A stretch of DNA of 64,000 nucleotides from contig CAYOMD010000001.1 in assembly GCA_964404985.1 (NCBI GenBank), positions 62,001 through 126,000 of the forward strand, read 5' to 3'. The position numbers were made by a program, and so were the translations under genes. The stretch is from Hankyongella sp964404985. GTDB taxonomy: Bacteria; Pseudomonadota; Alphaproteobacteria; Sphingomonadales; Sphingomonadaceae. Positions 28,148 through 36,410 of the stretch are shown here, one piece after another; within the stretch, counting starts at the first letter, position 1; each line of letters opens with the position of its first letter. The notes beneath the pieces are model-generated. The model saw nothing but the letters and a program-made list of their open reading frames with translations. It was not told where the DNA came from and made no database searches.

Positions 28148-28956
28148 GCGTCCCGCGTATCTTGATCGTCGCCGGGTCAGACTCCGGCGGCGGTGCCGGC
28201 ATCCAGGCTGACATCAAGACCGTCACTCTGCTCGGCGGCTTTGCCATGACCGCCATCACTGCGCTGACCGCCCAGAACAGTCTGGGCGTACACGGCGTGC
28301 GCCCGGTGCCGCCGGATTTCGTGCGTGCGCAGATGGCCGCAGTGCTGGATGATTTCGGTGCGGACGCCGTGAAGCTCGGCATGCTCGGCGATGCGGCGGT
28401 CATTGCGGCGGTGGCGGCGGAACTCGAGGCCAGGGCATCCAGCGTGCCTTTGGTCCTCGATCCGGTGATGGTCGCCAAGGGTGGCGCGCCGCTTCTGGCG
28501 ACAGACGCCATCGCGGTGCTGAAGGATCGTCTGGTCCCCCGTGCGGCATTGGTCACGCCGAACCTGCCCGAGGCGGAAGCTTTGACAGGGACGCGCGATC
28601 CGCAGGCAGCGGCACAGGCCCTGCTGGCGATGGGGGCGCAAGCGGTGCTGGTGAAGGGCGGGCATGGTACAGGCGAGATGCTGGAGGACTGGCTGGTGAC
28701 CGGCACTAGTGCACAGCTCTTCCGCAACCCGCGCATGGAGACCCGGCACAGCCATGGCACCGGCTGTACCCTCGCATCCGCCATTGCCTGCGGGTTAGGG
28801 GCCGGCATGACCCTGCCGCTGGCGGTTGCACGCGGCATCGCGTTCGTTCAGGCCGCACTGCGCTCCGCACCCGGCTTTGGTGCCGGGCACGGCCCGCTGG
28901 GGTTTAGAACAGATATGTCTCTGGGTTCGCAATCGGCTGGCGCTTCTGGGCATTGA
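28144..28956 (+). CDS. thiD: Hydroxymethylpyrimidine/phosphomethylpyrimidine kinase
   Basis: 270-residue ribokinase-fold enzyme that phosphorylates HMP and HMP-P in thiamine synthesis. It opens with ILIVAGSDSGGGAGIQADIK, has LVLDPVMVAKGG, TPNLPEAEAL and the anion-hole HGTGCTLASA. The GTG start is coupled to glmM. Its 3' end overlaps a convergent membrane protein gene by 53 bases, unusually long for two real genes here. Confidence 0.95.
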   Translation: MSVPRILIVAGSDSGGGAGIQADIKTVTLLGGFAMTAITALTAQNSLGVHGVRPVPPDFVRAQMAAVLDDFGADAVKLGMLGDAAVIAAVAAELEARASSVPLVLDPVMVAKGGAPLLATDAIAVLKDRLVPRAALVTPNLPEAEALTGTRDPQAAAQALLAMGAQAVLVKGGHGTGEMLEDWLVTGTSAQLFRNPRMETRHSHGTGCTLASAIACGLGAGMTLPLAVARGIAFVQAALRSAPGFGAGHGPLGFRTDMSLGSQSAGASGH

Positions 28957-29275
28957 CCAGAGACAGCACCAGCCGGACCAGAAACCAGATGCCCACGCCG
29001 CCCAGCAGCAAAAACCCGATGCCGATCAGCATGGTCAACAGGCCCACTACGATCGCGGCCAGGCCGATCCAGAAGCTGCGAATCAGATAAGTATAATGGG
29101 TCGCCTCCCACGGCTCGTGGGGTTCTCCCTTCCAGACATAGGCCAGGACCAGCCCGATCAGACCGCTGACCCCGGTCAGGTAGCTGCCAGCATACAGCAG
29201 CCCGACAATGGTTGGTCGGTTGAACTCGAAGTTGCCGGTCGGTGTTGCGGCCGGACGATGGTCACTCTCGGTCAT
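28904..29275 (-). CDS. DUF4870-type small membrane protein
   Basis: 123 residues: a polar N-tail, then three hydrophobic segments (IVGLLYAGSYLTGVSGLIGLVLAYVW region near 23-48, SFWIGLAAIVVGLLTMLIGIGFLLLG region near 67-92, and a third to residue 107). The layout and the R-x-L-x-L-V-N-A-x-x tail match the DUF4870 family. Function unknown. It overlaps thiD tail to tail. Confidence 0.75.
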   Translation of the reverse strand: MTESDHRPAATPTGNFEFNRPTIVGLLYAGSYLTGVSGLIGLVLAYVWKGEPHEPWEATHYTYLIRSFWIGLAAIVVGLLTMLIGIGFLLLGGVGIWFLVRLVLSLVNAQKRQPIANPETYLF

Positions 29276-29327
29276 GCCCCTTCTCCTCCGGCGCTATGCA
29301 GCACGATTTTGCCTGTGCTGCAAATGG

Positions 29328-30059
29328 TCAGCGGCAATAGCGCTGTGCGGCCATGTCGAGGTGGAAATGGTCCTGGTGAAAGCTGTCCGACTCGGGGCCT
29401 AGTGTGGTGCCGAAAATCCGGCAGGCACCGCGGTGGACGTCGCGCAGGAACGCTGCCTTGGCACCATCACCGCCACGCCAGTCGCTTTTGACCGAGATGG
29501 TGCGCCCATCCTTCAGGACGAAGCCGGGGATGTCGATGGCGTTGGCGCGTGCATGCTCGGACAATCTTGCTCCCGGCTGGTTGTTCACCGACCGGCAGGC
29601 GTAGGTTCCCCAGCTGGTGATGGCGCGCAATTCCGTGCCGAAATGCCGACGTGCGGCGGGGGCCACGACATCGCGCGCCCAGAGGTGCAACCCGGCAATC
29701 ATCGGGCAGGTGAGCGGCTTGTCCCCGGTGTTGATCTGGACCACTGTGACATCGATTTTCCCGGCGTTGGTGATAGCGCAGGCACCGGGCCCACGGCGGT
29801 CCGGCACAGGCGTAACCTTGAGGTCTGTTGCACCGCGTAACAGGGCTTTGCAGCGTTCGGGTGCCTGCAACAGCGCCTGCAGTTGCGCATGCGTCGCGGG
29901 AGAGACGGGGGCGGCCAGGCTCTCCATCGGTGCTGGCGGGGCAGGGCGCGATGGGCGGGCCGGTGGCGTGCTGCCGCACGCCGACAGTGCACCGATTGCG
30001 CCCACCGCTAGGATGCGGGATAAGAGCAGCAGCGGGTTCGGGAGGGGTATGATGCGCAC
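29328..30059 (-). CDS. Extensin family lipoprotein
   Basis: About 243 residues from a GTG at 30059. The signal peptide ends in a lipobox (ALSAC), then a Pro-rich stretch. The body is the bacterial extensin-like C-terminal domain (ARANAIDIPGFVLKDG, then FHQDHFHLDM), which has a D-Ala-D-Ala carboxypeptidase-like zinc fold with His/Asp ligands visible (EHARANAIDI and DHFHLD). The start lies 8 bases inside the divergent gene's start region. A longer frame would run back through that gene and is unlikely. Confidence 0.85.
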   Translation of the reverse strand: MRIIPLPNPLLLLSRILAVGAIGALSACGSTPPARPSRPAPPAPMESLAAPVSPATHAQLQALLQAPERCKALLRGATDLKVTPVPDRRGPGACAITNAGKIDVTVVQINTGDKPLTCPMIAGLHLWARDVVAPAARRHFGTELRAITSWGTYACRSVNNQPGARLSEHARANAIDIPGFVLKDGRTISVKSDWRGGDGAKAAFLRDVHRGACRIFGTTLGPESDSFHQDHFHLDMAAQRYCR

Positions 30060-31071
30060 GTTCAGGCTATTCCTAGCGGTTCTCTCGGTGGCATGCGCCC
30101 AGCCTGCCGCAGCCTTGCCGCGACCCGAGGCGTTTCCAACCGATCCGAAGGGTGAAGTGGTGGCGATCACCTTTGCTCCCGGCAACAAACCCATCCGATA
30201 CAACTTCGACACCGAGAATGAGAAGAGCCGACGCGGCGTCTTTACGCGCTATGGCGTGAAGAGCGTCGATGAACTGCGGTTTACGCCGGCAGAGGCCGGG
30301 AGTGGCTATAGCGTCGAGTGGCGCAATGTCGGGTATAGCATCGAGGCACCGGCACCGCTGAACCTGATGCTGGAGTCGACCTACAAGGTGTTGGCGAGCG
30401 TGCCCTTGACCTACAAGACTGGACCGGATGGTGTGCCGGCGGACGCTCAGGACCTGCCAGCCATGCGCGCGGCGATTGCGGCGGCGTACAAGGCGCTGAG
30501 GTCATCAATCCTGAAGCCGGAATATTTCATCGCATCCGGCAATGCCAAGCCGGGCAAGGCGGACATCGAAGCCTTCGGCAAGGTATTCGATGGCGCGATG
30601 GCACCGTTTCTGACCGTGGAGGATGGCGTGCTGACCCAGCAGCTTCTGGAGACTCCGAACATGATGTTCGGGGTGGGCGGTGCTAAACTGGTTCTGCGTC
30701 AGCCGATTGCGGTGTCCGGGGAAATCAATGCTCCCTGGGGAACGCCGATCAAGGTGACGGGCACCGTGGAGGCGACCTATTTCGACCGGCCGAAAAATCA
30801 TCTGACTGTCATCACGCAGACCAATCTGGACCCGGATGACCTGAAAGCGAGCGCAGAGCAGTATTTCGAATCGCTGAAAGACAAGCTGCCAGCAGACGTG
30901 GCCGAGAAAGCAAAAGAGCAGATGGACCAGTTTCTCAAACTGTCCATCACCGAGCGGGCAGAACTGGTACTGGACGTCACAACCGGTTTGCCGGAGCGGC
31001 TGTCCTATGAAAAAAGCTCGCAGATCAACGGCGAAACCCAGATCGAACGCCGGATGTTACGCCGACAATAA
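30052..31071 (+). CDS. Secreted hypothetical protein
   Basis: About 339 residues with a signal peptide (RLFLAVLSVACAQPAAALP). GGAGG at 30041-30045 sits six bases before the ATG at 30052. The rest is soluble, with alternating strands and a C-terminal helical part (KDKLPADVAEKAKEQMDQFL) and a closing strand (GLPERLSYEKSSQING). I do not recognise a family; the shape recalls envelope lipid- or precursor-binding proteins, but that is only an impression. It is divergent from the extensin gene and convergent with the next. Confidence 0.7.
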   Translation: MRTFRLFLAVLSVACAQPAAALPRPEAFPTDPKGEVVAITFAPGNKPIRYNFDTENEKSRRGVFTRYGVKSVDELRFTPAEAGSGYSVEWRNVGYSIEAPAPLNLMLESTYKVLASVPLTYKTGPDGVPADAQDLPAMRAAIAAAYKALRSSILKPEYFIASGNAKPGKADIEAFGKVFDGAMAPFLTVEDGVLTQQLLETPNMMFGVGGAKLVLRQPIAVSGEINAPWGTPIKVTGTVEATYFDRPKNHLTVITQTNLDPDDLKASAEQYFESLKDKLPADVAEKAKEQMDQFLKLSITERAELVLDVTTGLPERLSYEKSSQINGETQIERRMLRRQ

Positions 31072-31079
31072 TCTTCATT

Positions 31080-31730
31080 CTAAATATCCAGCACGTTGCC
31101 CGGACGGTAGAATACAGACGTATTCCATCCTTTGCGGACAATCGGCCCCATGCCCCAGAAATCGATCCGTTTGAAGCCGCGCGCGGTCAGATGGTCGAAG
31201 CCTGGCTGATAACGGTCACGGTCGCTATTATCCCAGACAATCACGCCGCCATCAGTCAGTCGCTCGCACCCGACTTCGGCACAGCGATTGCGGTCCCGGC
31301 CATCGACCACCACAATATCATAGCGATCTTCCGTTTCTTCGATGGCCTTGGCATACGCATCATTCTCTCGCATGCGCAGCATGACCTCGGCGTTGGCAGG
31401 CAGGTCCGCGGCGACGATATCGCGCCACGCCGGTTCGTGTTCGACCGCCCGGACTTGGCCGGCATGCCGTGCCCACCAGCGTGTCGAGTTGCCGGAACCA
31501 TATTCAAATACCCGGAAGGTCTCGCGGATGCGCGGCCCCAGAAAAGCAATCGATGGATAGGTGTACCAGGGCAGGGGAAGCCCGTTGCGATCAGCAGGCT
31601 GCCGGTTGCGGAACGAACGCACAAAGCCGATTTCCTGCAGGTAGCCGTCCTTGGAAAGCAGGGCGGCGCAGGCACCGATGGCAGCGGTCGCAGGTGTGAG
31701 GCGGGAGATATTGGCGATCAACCGGGGCAT
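31080..31730 (-). CDS. SAM-dependent methyltransferase-like protein
   Basis: About 216 residues from the ATG at 31730. A Rossmann-type motif I is visible (FRVFEYGSGNSTRWWA, near residue 85), then an acidic strand end (VRAVEHEPAWRD) and DIVVVDGRDRNRC with GGVIVWDNSD, the pattern of FkbM-like or class I methyltransferases. The N-terminus has a short hydrophobic stretch. Substrate unknown. It ends nine bases from the convergent secreted protein. Confidence 0.7.
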   Translation of the reverse strand: MPRLIANISRLTPATAAIGACAALLSKDGYLQEIGFVRSFRNRQPADRNGLPLPWYTYPSIAFLGPRIRETFRVFEYGSGNSTRWWARHAGQVRAVEHEPAWRDIVAADLPANAEVMLRMRENDAYAKAIEETEDRYDIVVVDGRDRNRCAEVGCERLTDGGVIVWDNSDRDRYQPGFDHLTARGFKRIDFWGMGPIVRKGWNTSVFYRPGNVLDI

Positions 31731-31875
31731 GTCGTATCCTAAAGAACAGCATAGCGGGCTTGGCCTGCCGGCGGAGTGCCCGGACTTCCCAATGTATCGA
31801 AGTCGGCCCCCCATAGACTCACCGGACCGAGAACTCAAGGAACATACATGGTTACGCGCAGTCATGCTGCACTGC

Positions 31876-31971
31876 CGAAGAAACACATTGACTTTTCACT
31901 CGAATTCGAGTTCTTCGCCCGCGGGCCACGCTGTCCCAACGCAGCGCGCGCTCTCTGTGAGGAGAGAAGAC
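31876..31971 (+). ncRNA. Candidate serC leader RNA
   Basis: The 240-base gap before serC holds serial hairpins: CGAAGAA (31876-31882) pairs with TTCTTCG (31911-31917) around the palindrome ACTCGAATTCGAGT (31898-31911, alternative fold); CGCTG/CAGCG at 31929-31946; and CTCTC (31951-31955) with GAGAG (31962-31966), which covers the serC ribosome site. A serC leader motif is known in alphaproteobacteria. I cannot align to it here, so identity is tentative. Confidence 0.4.
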
Positions 31972-33162
31972 ATGACGACGACCACCGCTGCACACGCGGC
32001 GACTCCGGCTGCTGAGCCGACCACCACCCCGAACAACCCCTGTTTTTCCTCCGGCCCGTGCGCCAAGCGCCCCGGCTGGTCGCTGGATGCGCTGCGAGAC
32101 TCGCCCAATGGCCGTTCGCACCGCGCCAAGGTCGGCAAGACCAAGCTGAAAGCAGCAATCGATAAGACCCGCGCCATCCTTGGCGTGCCGGCTGATTACC
32201 GGATCGGCATCGTCCCAGCGTCCGACACCGGTGCGGTCGAGATGGCGATGTGGTCCCTGCTTGGGGCCCGTCCGGTCACCATGGTCGCCTGGGAAAGCTT
32301 CGGCGAAGGCTGGGTAACCGATGCTATCAAACAACTCAAACTCACCGACGCGACCGTGGTGACCGCACCCTACGGCGTGCTGCCGGACATGGCGGCGATC
32401 GACACCGACCAGGATGTCGTGTTCACCTGGAACGGCACCACGTCCGGCGTGCGGGTGCCGAACGGTGACTGGATCAAGGCGGACCGTCAGGGTCTCACGA
32501 TCTGCGATGCGACATCGGCGGCGTTTGCCGTTGATCTGCCGTGGGACAAGCTCGATGTTGTCACCTACTCCTGGCAGAAGGTGCTGGGCGGCGAGGCGGC
32601 ACATGGCATGCTGATCCTCAGCCCGCGCGCGGTTGAGCGGCTGGAGAGCTACAAGCCGGCCTGGCCGCTGCCGAAGATCTTCCGCCTCACCAAGGGCGGC
32701 AAGTTGATCGAGGGCATCTTTGAGGGCGAGACGATCAACACGCCGTCGATGCTTTGTGTCGAGGATTATCTCGATGCGCTGGACTGGTCGGCGTCCCTTG
32801 GGGGCTTGCCGGCGCTCATCAAGCGTTCCGAGGCCAACGCCGCAGCACTGCAGGCATGGGTCGACAGCCGGGACTGGATTGCCAACCTGGCCGATGTGCC
32901 GGAGACCCGCTCCAACACCAGCGTCTGCCTGAAAATCGTGGATCCCTGGTTTGCAGCTCTCGCGGCCGACCAGCAGGCCGACGTGCCGAAGAAAATGGCG
33001 GCCCTGCTGGACAAGCGCGGCATCGCCTTCGACATCAACGGCTACCGCGATGCCCCGCCGGGCCTGCGCATCTGGTGTGGCGCGACGGTCGAGACCGCTG
33101 ATGTCGTGGCCCTCACCGGCTGGCTCGATTGGGTCTATGCTCAGGTGAAGGCGGCGGGTTGA
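31972..33162 (+). CDS. serC: Phosphoserine aminotransferase
   Basis: 396-residue PLP-dependent transaminase (aspartate-aminotransferase-like class V) making phosphoserine from 3-phosphohydroxypyruvate. Its N-terminus has CFSSGPCAKRPGW; the PLP lysine lies in YSWQKVLGGE (about residue 204). AGGAG precedes the ATG at 31972. It is followed by serA after a REP-like doublet, so the serC-serA unit is interrupted by a repeat. Confidence 0.95.
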   Translation: MTTTTAAHAATPAAEPTTTPNNPCFSSGPCAKRPGWSLDALRDSPNGRSHRAKVGKTKLKAAIDKTRAILGVPADYRIGIVPASDTGAVEMAMWSLLGARPVTMVAWESFGEGWVTDAIKQLKLTDATVVTAPYGVLPDMAAIDTDQDVVFTWNGTTSGVRVPNGDWIKADRQGLTICDATSAAFAVDLPWDKLDVVTYSWQKVLGGEAAHGMLILSPRAVERLESYKPAWPLPKIFRLTKGGKLIEGIFEGETINTPSMLCVEDYLDALDWSASLGGLPALIKRSEANAAALQAWVDSRDWIANLADVPETRSNTSVCLKIVDPWFAALAADQQADVPKKMAALLDKRGIAFDINGYRDAPPGLRIWCGATVETADVVALTGWLDWVYAQVKAAG

Positions 33163-33190
33163 TGACCCCAAACTTTTTATTCCCCTAGCC

Positions 33191-33282
33191 GTCATCCCCG
33201 CGAAAGCGGGGATCCAGGGCCTCTTAACCACTTGTTTAATGTGCGCAGAGCGGTCCGTGATCCCCGCTTTCGCGGGGATGAC
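33191..33282. repeat. REP-like doublet between serC and serA
   Basis: Two inverted hairpins: ATCCCCGC-GAAA-GCGGGGAT (33194-33213) and ATCCCCGC-TTTC-GCGGGGAT (33260-33279), flanked by GTC and GAC. It is the same architecture as 25155-25248 but with a different stem sequence. It sits inside an otherwise tight biosynthetic operon. Confidence 0.82.
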
Positions 33283-33311
33283 GAAAACAAACAGCGAAGA
33301 AGGTAACCCCC

Positions 33312-34901
33312 ATGGCTAAAGTTCTGATTTCCGACAAAATGTCCCCGCTGGCCGCCCAGACGTTCAAGGAGCGCGGCATCGAGGTCATTGAGAATTACGA
33401 CATCCACAAGGACAAGGATGCCTTCATCGCCCTGCTGCGCGAGGTGGACGGCGTCGCGATCCGCTCGGCCACCAAGATTACCAAGCCGATCCTCGAGGCG
33501 ATGGTCGGCGGTAACCTCAAGGTCATCGGCCGCGCCGGCATCGGCGTCGATAATGTCGATATTCCGGCTGCCACGGCCCAGGGTATCGTGGTGATGAACA
33601 CCCCGTTCGGCAACTCGATCACCACCGCCGAACATGCAATCGCCCTGATGTTCGCGCTGGCTCGCGAACTGCCGGCCGCCGATACCTCGACCCGCGCCGG
33701 CAAGTGGGAGAAGAACCGCTTCATGGGTGTCGAGATGACCGGCAAGACCCTGGGTGTCATCGGCTGTGGCAACATCGGCTCCATCGTTGCCGAGCGGGCG
33801 CACGGGCTGAAAATGCGGGTGGTTGCGTTCGATCCGTTCCTGACGCCAGAGCGCGCCAAGGAGCTGGGCGTCGAGAAGGTGACGCTTGATGAGCTGCTGC
33901 CACGTGCGGATTTCATCAGCCTGCACACACCGCTGACCGAGTCGACCCGCAACATCCTCTCGGCGGAAAATCTCGCGAAGACCAAGAAGGGCGTGCGCAT
34001 TGTCAACTGCGCGCGCGGCGGCCTGATTGATGAGGCCGCCCTCTATGATCAACTGAAGAGCGGGCATGTCGGGGGCGCGGCGCTGGACGTGTTCGTCGAG
34101 GAACCGGCAACCGCCAGCCCGCTGTTCGAATTGCCGAACTTCATCTGCACGCCGCATCTGGGTGCCTCAACCACGGAAGCGCAGGTAAATGTGGCGCTGC
34201 AGATCGCAGACCAGATCGCCGAGTATCTGACCACCGGCGGCGTCTCGAACGCGCTCAACCTGCCGTCGCTGACGCCGGAGGAAGCGCCCAAGCTGAAGCC
34301 CTATATGGCGCTGGCCGAAAAGCTCGGCCTGCTTGCAGGGCAACTCGCGGGAGACGGCATCCAGAGCGTGACAGTCGAGTATGAAGGCGCAATCGCCGAG
34401 CTCAACACCAAGCCGGTGACGGCAGGGGTGCTGGCCGGGCTGTTCAAGCCGCACTCGGACACGGTCAACATGGTGAACGCACCGGCGATCGCCAAGGACC
34501 GCAACATCGACGTGTCGGACGTGCGCCACGAGCGCGACTCGGACTATCACACACTGGTGCGCCTGACCGTCAAGACACCCTCCGGCGACAAGACCCTGGC
34601 CGGCACGCTATTCGGCAACCGTGAGCCGCGCCTGATCGACATGGAGGGCATCAAGGTCGAGGCGGACCTCGACGGGCACATGCTCTACGTGGTCAACGAC
34701 GACAAGCCGGGCTTCATCGGTCGCCTGGGCACCGCACTCGGCGAGGCCAATGTGAACATCGGCACCTTCCACCTCGGCCGCCGGTCGGAAGGCGGGATGG
34801 CTGTGCTGCTGCTTTCGCTGGACAGCGCCATGCCGGAATGGCTGATTGCGCAGATCGCCGAACTGCCCCATGTGCGTCAGGCAAAAGCCTTGTCGTTCTA
34901 G
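33312..34901 (+). CDS. serA: D-3-phosphoglycerate dehydrogenase
   Basis: 529 residues, the long form with an intervening domain and a C-terminal ACT domain (HMLYVVNDDKPGFIGRLG from about residue 455), where serine feedback binds in many homologues. NAD loop GVIGCGNIGSIVAERA; catalytic Arg in NCARGGLIDE, Glu in the following helix, and His in CTPHLGASTTEAQ. It catalyses the first step of serine synthesis and follows serC. Confidence 0.97.
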   Translation: MAKVLISDKMSPLAAQTFKERGIEVIENYDIHKDKDAFIALLREVDGVAIRSATKITKPILEAMVGGNLKVIGRAGIGVDNVDIPAATAQGIVVMNTPFGNSITTAEHAIALMFALARELPAADTSTRAGKWEKNRFMGVEMTGKTLGVIGCGNIGSIVAERAHGLKMRVVAFDPFLTPERAKELGVEKVTLDELLPRADFISLHTPLTESTRNILSAENLAKTKKGVRIVNCARGGLIDEAALYDQLKSGHVGGAALDVFVEEPATASPLFELPNFICTPHLGASTTEAQVNVALQIADQIAEYLTTGGVSNALNLPSLTPEEAPKLKPYMALAEKLGLLAGQLAGDGIQSVTVEYEGAIAELNTKPVTAGVLAGLFKPHSDTVNMVNAPAIAKDRNIDVSDVRHERDSDYHTLVRLTVKTPSGDKTLAGTLFGNREPRLIDMEGIKVEADLDGHMLYVVNDDKPGFIGRLGTALGEANVNIGTFHLGRRSEGGMAVLLLSLDSAMPEWLIAQIAELPHVRQAKALSF

Positions 34902-34930
34902 AGGGATGACGTACAAGAACGCTTGTCCTT

Positions 34931-35010
34931 TTCCGTTCGTGTCGAGCGCAGTCGAGACACCTCTGACTGTCGCGACGACTGCCCCTCGACCGGGCTCGGG
35001 GCGAACGGGA
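34931..35010. repeat. Interspersed palindromic repeat (CGTTCG type)
   Basis: Outer inverted ends CCGTTCG (34933-34939) and CGAACGG (35002-35008). Internal halves GTGTCGAGCGCAGTCGAGACAC and CCCCTCGACCGGGCTCGGGGCG form further hairpins. It occupies most of the serA-hisZ gap. The type is common in many proteobacterial genomes; no transposase is nearby. Confidence 0.7.
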
Positions 35011-35036
35011 GGATGTGAAGTCGGAAGGGACCGCCC

Positions 35037-36164
35037 ATGACCAGCCGTCTGGCACCCGGCCTGTTGCCTGAAGGCCTGCGGGATACCTTGCCCCCGCAGG
35101 CGCATGGCCAGATGCGCCTGATGCGCGCCATCCTCGATACGCTGGCAAGCCATGGCTATGAACGGGTTGACCCGCCACTGGTGGAGTTTGCCGAGTCACT
35201 CACCAGCCCGATCGTATCGGGTGCCCGTACGGACCTGTTCCGCTTCATGGATCCGAAGTCGCAGCATATGCTTGCTGTGCGCGCCGACATCACGGGGCAA
35301 GTAGCGCGCATCGCCAGCACCCGCATGGGCAGTCAGGCGCGGCCGTTGCGGCTCTCCTACATGGGGCCGGTGCTGCGGCTGGCGGGCACCGCCCTTGATG
35401 CGGATCGCCAGTTTCTGCAGGTCGGTGGTGAGCTGATCGGCACGGACAGCCCGGCCGCCTGCGCCGAGACGATTACCGTCGCGGTCCAGGCCTTGCGGGC
35501 TGCCGGGCTGGACAACCTGAGCCTTGATCTCGCCATCCCCGATCTCGCCCCGACCATCCTGCGCGCGCACGGCGGTGCCGATCCGACGACGGCTCTGGAG
35601 GCACTGGACGCCAAGGATGCCGGCGCGCTGGCCGGTCATCCGCTGCAAGGGCTGCTGGTCGGCCTGCTGGAGGCGGCCGGGCCAGCGGAGGCCGGGCTGG
35701 AGCGGCTGCGCGCACTCGCCCTGCCGGATGCGGCACGCGCCCTGGTGGCGGACGCGACTGCCACGCTGGATATGCTGGCACTGCCAGACGTCGCGATCAG
35801 CCTCGACCCGGCGGACCGGCGCGGCTTTGCCTACCAGACCCGTATCGGCTTTTCGCTGTTTGCACCCGGTGTGCGTGAGGCGGCGGTGCGCGGCGGGGCC
35901 TATGTCATCCGCTCGGCGCAACAGCCGGAACCTGCTGTCGGCTTCACCCTCTACTTCGACCGCATCCTGGAGGTCGTCGCGGCACCGCAAGCCCCTTCGC
36001 GCCTCTATCTCCCGTGGGGGACGACACAGGAGACGGCGGCACGTCTGCGCGCAGACGGCTGGGTGACGGTTGCCGCCCTGGACGTTGATCCGGACCCGCG
36101 CATGGCCGCCCAGCGCCAGCGCTGCAGTCATATCCTTGAGGACACTTCGCCCGTCGCCCTTTAG
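35037..36164 (+). CDS. hisZ: ATP phosphoribosyltransferase regulatory subunit
   Basis: 375-residue HisRS-like paralogue. It keeps the class II synthetase fold (RDTLPPQAHGQMRLMRAIL, LFRFMDPKSQHMLAVRADITGQVARI), but is short and lacks the anticodon-binding domain. Such proteins form the HisZ subunit that activates the short HisG. Its position between serA and purA matches the usual sphingomonad order. The stop codon forms the edge of a repeat. Confidence 0.88.
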   Translation: MTSRLAPGLLPEGLRDTLPPQAHGQMRLMRAILDTLASHGYERVDPPLVEFAESLTSPIVSGARTDLFRFMDPKSQHMLAVRADITGQVARIASTRMGSQARPLRLSYMGPVLRLAGTALDADRQFLQVGGELIGTDSPAACAETITVAVQALRAAGLDNLSLDLAIPDLAPTILRAHGGADPTTALEALDAKDAGALAGHPLQGLLVGLLEAAGPAEAGLERLRALALPDAARALVADATATLDMLALPDVAISLDPADRRGFAYQTRIGFSLFAPGVREAAVRGGAYVIRSAQQPEPAVGFTLYFDRILEVVAAPQAPSRLYLPWGTTQETAARLRADGWVTVAALDVDPDPRMAAQRQRCSHILEDTSPVAL

Positions 36165-36267
36165 AGCGATTTCCAATCGAATGGAACCATTCGATGGTTA
36201 AGAAATCGCGGCAAACCAAAGAGATAGAGCGGCGATCTGGTTCAATCAGATCGAAAGCCGCTCTAGA
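36162..36267. repeat. Double-hairpin element after hisZ
   Basis: Two consecutive hairpins. First: GCGATTTC (36166-36173) pairs with GAAATCGC (36202-36209), enclosing ATCGAATGG (36176-36184) against CCATTCGAT (36187-36195). Second: AGAGCGGC (36226-36233) pairs with GCCGCTCT (36257-36264), enclosing GATCTG...CAGATC. It starts within the hisZ stop codon (TAGAGC) and ends CTCTAGAG. The pattern is a compound palindromic repeat. Confidence 0.78.
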
Positions 36268-36293
36268 GTCTTATGACTTTGCAGTGTTCCGTT

Positions 36294-36382
36294 CGTCATC
36301 GCGAGAGGTGCGGCCCCGCGGCGATCCAGGATAACGCGTAGGCTGGATTGCTTCGCAGCCCAGAGGCCCGCTCGAAATGACG
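36294..36382. repeat. Second palindromic repeat in the hisZ downstream gap
   Basis: Ends CGTCAT (36294-36299) and ATGACG (36377-36382) are inverted. Internally GATCCAGG and GGCTGGATTGCTTCGC form partial complements. It resembles a widespread intergenic palindrome that begins CGTCATCGCGAG. With the preceding element it fills the 246-base gap between hisZ and the next gene. Confidence 0.55.
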
Positions 36383-36410
36383 GATAAGTTTCTGTCAATG
36401 AGTGTTGGTA

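Noticed and set aside
31776..32015. Short open frame before serC as a leader peptide
   Set aside because: It has no serine-rich run or clear ribosome site, and it overlaps serC in another frame; the RNA structure explains the region better.
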